Source of the DNA: Hevea brasiliensis
Taxonomy: Eukaryota; Streptophyta; Magnoliopsida; Malpighiales; Euphorbiaceae
NCBI RefSeq assembly: GCF_030052815.1
Contig: NC_079510.1
Span: 35,992,167 to 36,056,166, forward strand
Reading direction: 5' to 3'
Length of the DNA stretch: 64,000 bases
Numbering within the stretch: the stretch's first letter is position 1; each line of letters opens with the position of its first letter. The notes beneath the pieces were generated by a model. That model was not told the DNA's origin, did not search any database, and worked only from the letters and a program-made list of their open reading frames with translations. Position numbers and translations under genes: made by a program. Positions 59,136 through 64,000 of the stretch are shown here, piece by piece.

Positions 59136-61405
59136 ATGGATTCATATTCGCTAAAGTCTGTGTCAGATTTGCCCGCACCATTTCGTTCAATTTTTAACTT
59201 CAGGTAATAGTACGATACCTGTTTGTTTATGTTCAATCAATTTGATACGAAAATAAGTAGGTTAGGTAATCTTACAGCTTGTAGCTTGATTTTTCTTTAA
59301 TAATTTATCATTAATATCCATAAGAATGATAAGAGCTACGCACTAATGTAAATTTTATGATAAGAGCTATGTACTACTGTGAATTTTTCTTTCTTAATGT
59401 TGGGAATGTGCAAGTGTGTAATTACCATATCGGAAAAAGATTGGACGAGTGAGAGACGTATATAAGTATGTAATCGGGATGAATCCATAGACCTTAAGTT
59501 TTGGGTTGGGTCATGGATGTGGTGTCAATCCTATTAGTGCCTTCTTTCACAAGGTGAAGGATTCTCCTAGGCTCTTTAGACTTCCTGGATCTCTTACACT
59601 TAAGTTGAAGATGAATATGTATATCCGCTAGTTGAAATAGTCAGTCAGCCAAAAATATGCTAGAAAGTAGAAACCTTCATTTCCCTCTCCCCACCTTGGC
59701 ACCTCTCCTTTCTAAAAAATATCCTCTCCCATGTCCTGATGTTGCATGAAGTTCAAGTTGATTTCAAATGGCAGCTTTCTCTGTCAGCTTGCTATTCCCA
59801 TTTTTCTTCAACCTGCATGGTGGAGTTATTAATACTTAGTAAGTTGTCATTTCTGGTATGTGCAGGTACTTTAATTCACTGCAAAGTGAATGTTTTCCTG
59901 TCTGTTACCATTCCAATGTAAATATGGTAATCTCAGCACCAACTGGAAGTGGTAAAACAGTGCTCTTTGAGCTTTGTATACTGAGGCTTCTCTCAAGGTT
60001 TATATCAGAGGGGAGGTTTATCCACATCAAGGGAACTCTCAAAACAGTAAGTCTTAAAACACAACAACACCTATCTGTTTGACATAACATTTTATTTCTT
60101 TTCCCCACTTCCTCTCAACATTTTATTTCTTTTCCCCACTTCCTCTCTTTGTATTTTCACTATACTTCAGGCATGATGCCTATTTTACAGTTTGATGACA
60201 TTTTTTTAATCAAGAATATGATTACCTTCTGGCTGGTTTTAATAATGGGGCTACAAGTTTCTGTATTTCCAGTTAATAGCATGCTACTTATTGCCTGCTT
60301 GTACCTTCTTTTCATGTGGTATGAAGATCTACATAGCGCCATCTAAGGCTTTGGTACAAGAGAAGCTTCGTGATTGGAATCAGAAATTTGGATCATTGGG
60401 GATAAATTGCTTGGAGCTGACAGGGGACAATGAATTTTACAGCATAAGGACTGTACAAGAAGCAGATATTATCCTAACTACTCCTGAGGTCAGTATGCAA
60501 AAATATTATGAGCCTTTGACTTCTTCTAATTATAAGTTTATAACCACTTGAAATATCCCTTTATGTCCTGAATGAATGGTATCGTTGTTTGTTTGTATAG
60601 AAATTTGATGCTGTGACTCGATATCGCATAAAGGATGGTGGCTTGAGCTTTTTCAGTGACATTGCACTTCTACTTATCGATGAAGTTCACCTACTGAATG
60701 ATCCACGTGGAGCAGCTTTGGAGGCAATAGTTAGTAGAATAAAAATGCTTGCTCACAACCCTGAAATGAAATCAAGTACTCTATCATGTGTCCGTTTTCT
60801 GGCAGTTTCAGCCACAATTCCAAACATTGAGGACATTGGTAAATCTGACTCTCTGTGATGCTGCTATTTGCCAAAGAATTAACACTAACATTGGCAATAG
60901 ATTAAACATTCAACAATTTACTCATGGCATGTCAACAACTGCAGCTGAATGGCTTAGTGTTCCAGCCCAAGGAATTAAAAGGTTAGGTACCTTTTGTGCT
61001 ATTCTGTGATATTTACCTCCAGCAAGTTTATTTCATCTGCTTTTCAATTTTGTGCAGGTTTGGAGAAGAAATGAGACCTGTAAAGTTAACAACTAAAGTT
61101 TTTGGTATACCCATCTTGGCTGATTGCTTCAGTTCAAATTTGATTCTCATCATGTGCATGACTGTACTATTTAATGATCACAACTGATGGATGCACAATA
61201 TGAGAGGATCACATACATCTTCTAATTTCCCTTCACATGGTTTTGGCCACATGGCATTTTTATTTTACAGGATGACCACATATTATACCTTCACATATCA
61301 ATGTTTTGCTGTATTCCCATGATTGCAATTTCCCTTTTGCAGGCTACACCCCAGCAAAGAATGATTTTCTATTTGAAAAGGTGGCTCTCATCATAGTGAA
61401 GTTCT

Positions 61406-61467
<62 letters not shown>

Positions 61468-63921
61468 TATTAATTAGGAAAGCCAAATGTAAAAATGTAA
61501 TCATATCTCATTGCTCTGATGGTTTTTATTTCTTCCTCGTCCAGCGCCTTCAAAACTATATATTTGGTAAGTGGAAACATTTAAATTTTTTATGATAATT
61601 TTACTTTATGTGTTTCTGTTTTTCTTCTTCTGAATTTTCATTTCCGATGGAATTTAGGATTATAACTGAAACATGTGGTTACAACTATTATGCAGATATT
61701 CTGATGCAGTATTCAAGAGGGAAATCTGCTCTTGTTTTTTGTTCAACTCGAAAAGGAGCACAAGAAGCAGCGCAGCGACTATCTCAGACAGCAATGACCT
61801 TTGGCTATTCAAATCCATTCATTAAAGACAAAGAACAGCAGGAAAGGCTAAGGGAAGCTTCACTATCGTGCAGTGATAAACAAATGCAATCATATATCCT
61901 TTATGGTGGTATAGGCCTTAGGCCAGCTTATCACACTATATTATACATAATATTGTCTTGACCTTCCTCAAGTTCATGTCAAATAGAGTAATTTTATTTA
62001 ACAAGTTACGTTTTGGCAGTTGGTTATCACAATGGTGGGCTTTGCTTGAAGGATCGCAACCTTGTTGAGGGTCTCTTTCTAAAGGGTGACATTCAAATTC
62101 TATGTACGACAAACACCCTTGCACATGGAATCAACTTACCAGCACATACAGTGGTCATAAAATCAACACAGCACTTGTATGTTAGGCACTTTTTCCTAAT
62201 GTGAAATTATGTTAAAAATAGTCCCTGTTCATGTTTGATTTACAAAAATCTTTATTTTATTACAGCAACAAGGAAAAAGGTCTTTACATGGAATATGACC
62301 GATCTACAATACTGCAGGTGTTCTTATTCTATTGATATAATGTCAAGTAATTAATTTGATGAAGTTATTGTGTATGCCATATATTTGAGCTTGAAATATG
62401 AAAACCAGAGCTGTATTCTTATATTACTTTGTGTGGTTTTATTTTTGTTCACGCATGAAAGTTATATCTGGAGAAAAAAAGGATGCAGTCTGAGTCTGAG
62501 GGACTGCTGGAGTGATTCGTTGTAAATGATTGTAGTGGATATTAAAAGTGGCTGAAAATGACACCCCTGTTTTAAATAGCAAACGCTATTTCTGCAAGGT
62601 GGTTGAAAATAACCATAGACATGGATATTCCCAATAGGTCAACCTTTCACAAACTGCTGCTGAATCCATAGTCAGGCAAGAGACAACCTGGCGAAATATC
62701 TTAGTAACTAGAGGAAAAAAAAAAAAAAAAGCGCAAATACGAAGCATGTAAAGAGGTGAAACATAATCAACATGAAGGCATGTGATATGGAGGGCCACAT
62801 ATGCATAGCCATAATAACCATGTGTTCCTCTGAAAGAGAAAAAAAATGTATATTCTTATTGTATTCATAAATATATCCTTGAATTTCTGTACTTATTGCA
62901 CAGAGATGTTTAACTTTTTATACAGATGTGTGGGAGGGCAGGTCGGCCTCCATTTGATGATACAGGAATGGTTATAATAATGACAAGAAGAGAAACAGTA
63001 ATATAATAAATTATACTCTTCCTTTGTTTTTTGTTTTTGTTTTCTGTCATTAGATTAGTCCTTTCTGATGTCTGAACTGTTTGCCCTTATCGAGTTTTAA
63101 TTTCATATATGACTTCAGGTCCATCTGTACGAGAATCTCTTAAATGGATGTGAAATGGTGGAATCACAGTATGTTTATGACCAATCTCCATAATGAATCT
63201 TTTAACTTTGACAGTGGTGCATTATCTATGAAATACGTGATTTTTGTAGTTTGGTTGCTGATTTTTTTTTTTTTTTGGGTTCTTTCAGATTGCTTTCGTG
63301 TGTGACAGAGCACTTGACTGCAGAGATAGTTCAGTTGACTGTTTCTGATATTGCAAGGGCAATTGAATGGATGAAGTGCTCATATTTATATGTGAGGATG
63401 AAAAAGGTATGTATTTCTAGCATCTTTTAGAGGACATCATCTGTATATTCTTTGTCATTTAACATATTTAAAACTCAATGCATTGCATGCAAGAATCCTG
63501 AGAAATATGCAGTCAGAAAAGTGATTTCTAGAGACCGCATAGAGAAGCATGTGCAAGGTACTGTTCTTACACTACAAGTCTTATTTTTATTTCCATCTCT
63601 CCTCCGCTCATGGATCCAATATGATGTCAGAGATTTCTGTTCAGAAAGTTAACGAGTTATCACGCCATCAAATGATCTGGACTGGAGAAGATGGGTTCCT
63701 TCTGAAGCCACTAGGTACTCCAGAACCATGTAGCTGAATCTTTGAGAGCTATTGTGGATGAAATTTCTGATTTCTATCCTCTTTGGTGCCTTTAGAGCCT
63801 GGAAGGTTGATGACCAAGTACTATTTGAAATTTGATACGATGAAACACATTATGCAGACCCCAGATAACTGCAGTTTGGAAGATGCACTTAATGTTATAT
63901 GCTGTGCAGAGGAAATTGCTT
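59136..63921 (+). CDS. MER3: Meiotic DNA helicase MER3/HFM1 (RCK), 17 exons, 3' end outside window
   Basis: MER3 is a Ski2-like superfamily 2 DNA helicase that stabilises recombination intermediates for ZMM-dependent (interfering) crossovers in meiotic nuclei. Exons: 59136-59203, 59866-60046, 60327-60488, 60601-60838, 60945-60981, 61058-61104, 61343-61380, 61545-61566, 61696-61908, 62020-62176, 62266-62317, 62926-62997, 63119-63168, 63289-63406, 63494-63557, 63631-63714 and 63796-63921. All junctions are GT-AG and all phases close, giving 576 codons and one base with no stop. Start: MDSYSLKSVSDLPAPFRSIF. Motifs: Walker A APTGSGKT (residues 47-54), DEVH (164-167), SAT (207-209), LVFCSTRKGAQEAA, TNTLAHGINLPAH, and motif VI QMCGRAGRP (405-413). 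The winged-helix region follows (AEIVQLTVSDIARAIEWMKC). The Sec63 part should lie beyond 64000. The wording is close to Arabidopsis RCK throughout. It looks intact. Confidence 0.95.
61412..61466. repeat. (CT)n microsatellite in a MER3 intron
   Basis: About 27 CT units in the 164-bp intron between the 38-bp exon 7 and the 22-bp exon 8. The run ends about 80 bp upstream of the acceptor. Confidence 0.95.
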
Positions 63922-64000
63922 GTATGTATACCTCTAAATTAGTTATATACCTATTTCTACTTCAACAATTAACAGGAGGAATGATGTATTTAGTTGCTGA

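Overview
The window is nuclear DNA of a flowering plant, most likely a eudicot. It is AT-rich, has GT-AG introns, and carries typical plant transposons: an Athila-type Ty3/gypsy element, Ty1/copia, RTE-type LINEs, hAT elements and a CACTA-type element with CACT(A/G) ends. There is nothing prokaryotic in it. Only one clearly functional gene is visible, at the right edge. It is the plant homologue of the meiotic DNA helicase MER3/HFM1 (Arabidopsis RCK): 17 coding exons from 59136 to 63921, with the 3' end beyond the window.

Positions 1110-39672 hold a dismembered gene on the minus strand. Short conserved exons of a plant MORC (microrchidia, GHKL-ATPase) gene can be followed in order. The N-terminus lies at 39672, the ATPase N-box exon at 38518-38552, the DNGGG exon is split between 33133-33146 and 18421-18501, and the C-terminal part lies at 1110-2900. 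Everything else in this 38.6 kb is intron sequence filled with transposons: a full-length but decayed RTE LINE (4174-7434), a hAT element (13348-18172, minus) with an extra tandem 2.8-kb partial copy (10331-13140), a 14.6-kb Athila element (18502-33132), and a second hAT copy (33495-38305, plus). The Athila element sits inside the exon that codes for the ATPase nucleotide-binding DNGGG motif, with a perfect 5-bp target duplication (ACCGC). Frameshifts, stops and lost splice donors elsewhere show that the MORC copy is dead. MORC proteins silence transposons, so this is a silencing gene buried by its own class of targets.

The Athila element has 1.6-kb LTRs differing by about 1.5 percent, a tRNA-Asp primer site, gag-pro-pol (two TAG stops and one frameshift) and a separate downstream ORF of the ATHILA ORF-1 type. 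Between pol and that ORF is an array of 12 to 13 units with an almost exact 73-bp period, each unit holding a TGCATAAGC/GCTTATGCA inverted repeat.

Positions 39673-57690 are intergenic. They contain tRNA-like SINE candidates, a 509-bp hAT-type MITE with an 8-bp target duplication (41056-41564), a decayed copia element on the minus strand (41742-46705), a solo LTR (46909-50731) carrying a nested 5'-truncated LINE (47886-49157), a palindromic repeat (53025-53360) and a 2-kb non-autonomous CACTA-type element (54685-56702).

Positions 57690-58149 hold a broken small secreted cysteine-rich gene, possibly prolamin-like, divergent from the MER3 gene. Exon borders given here were read by eye from splice signals and reading-frame phase; transposon borders rest on target-site duplications where these are stated.
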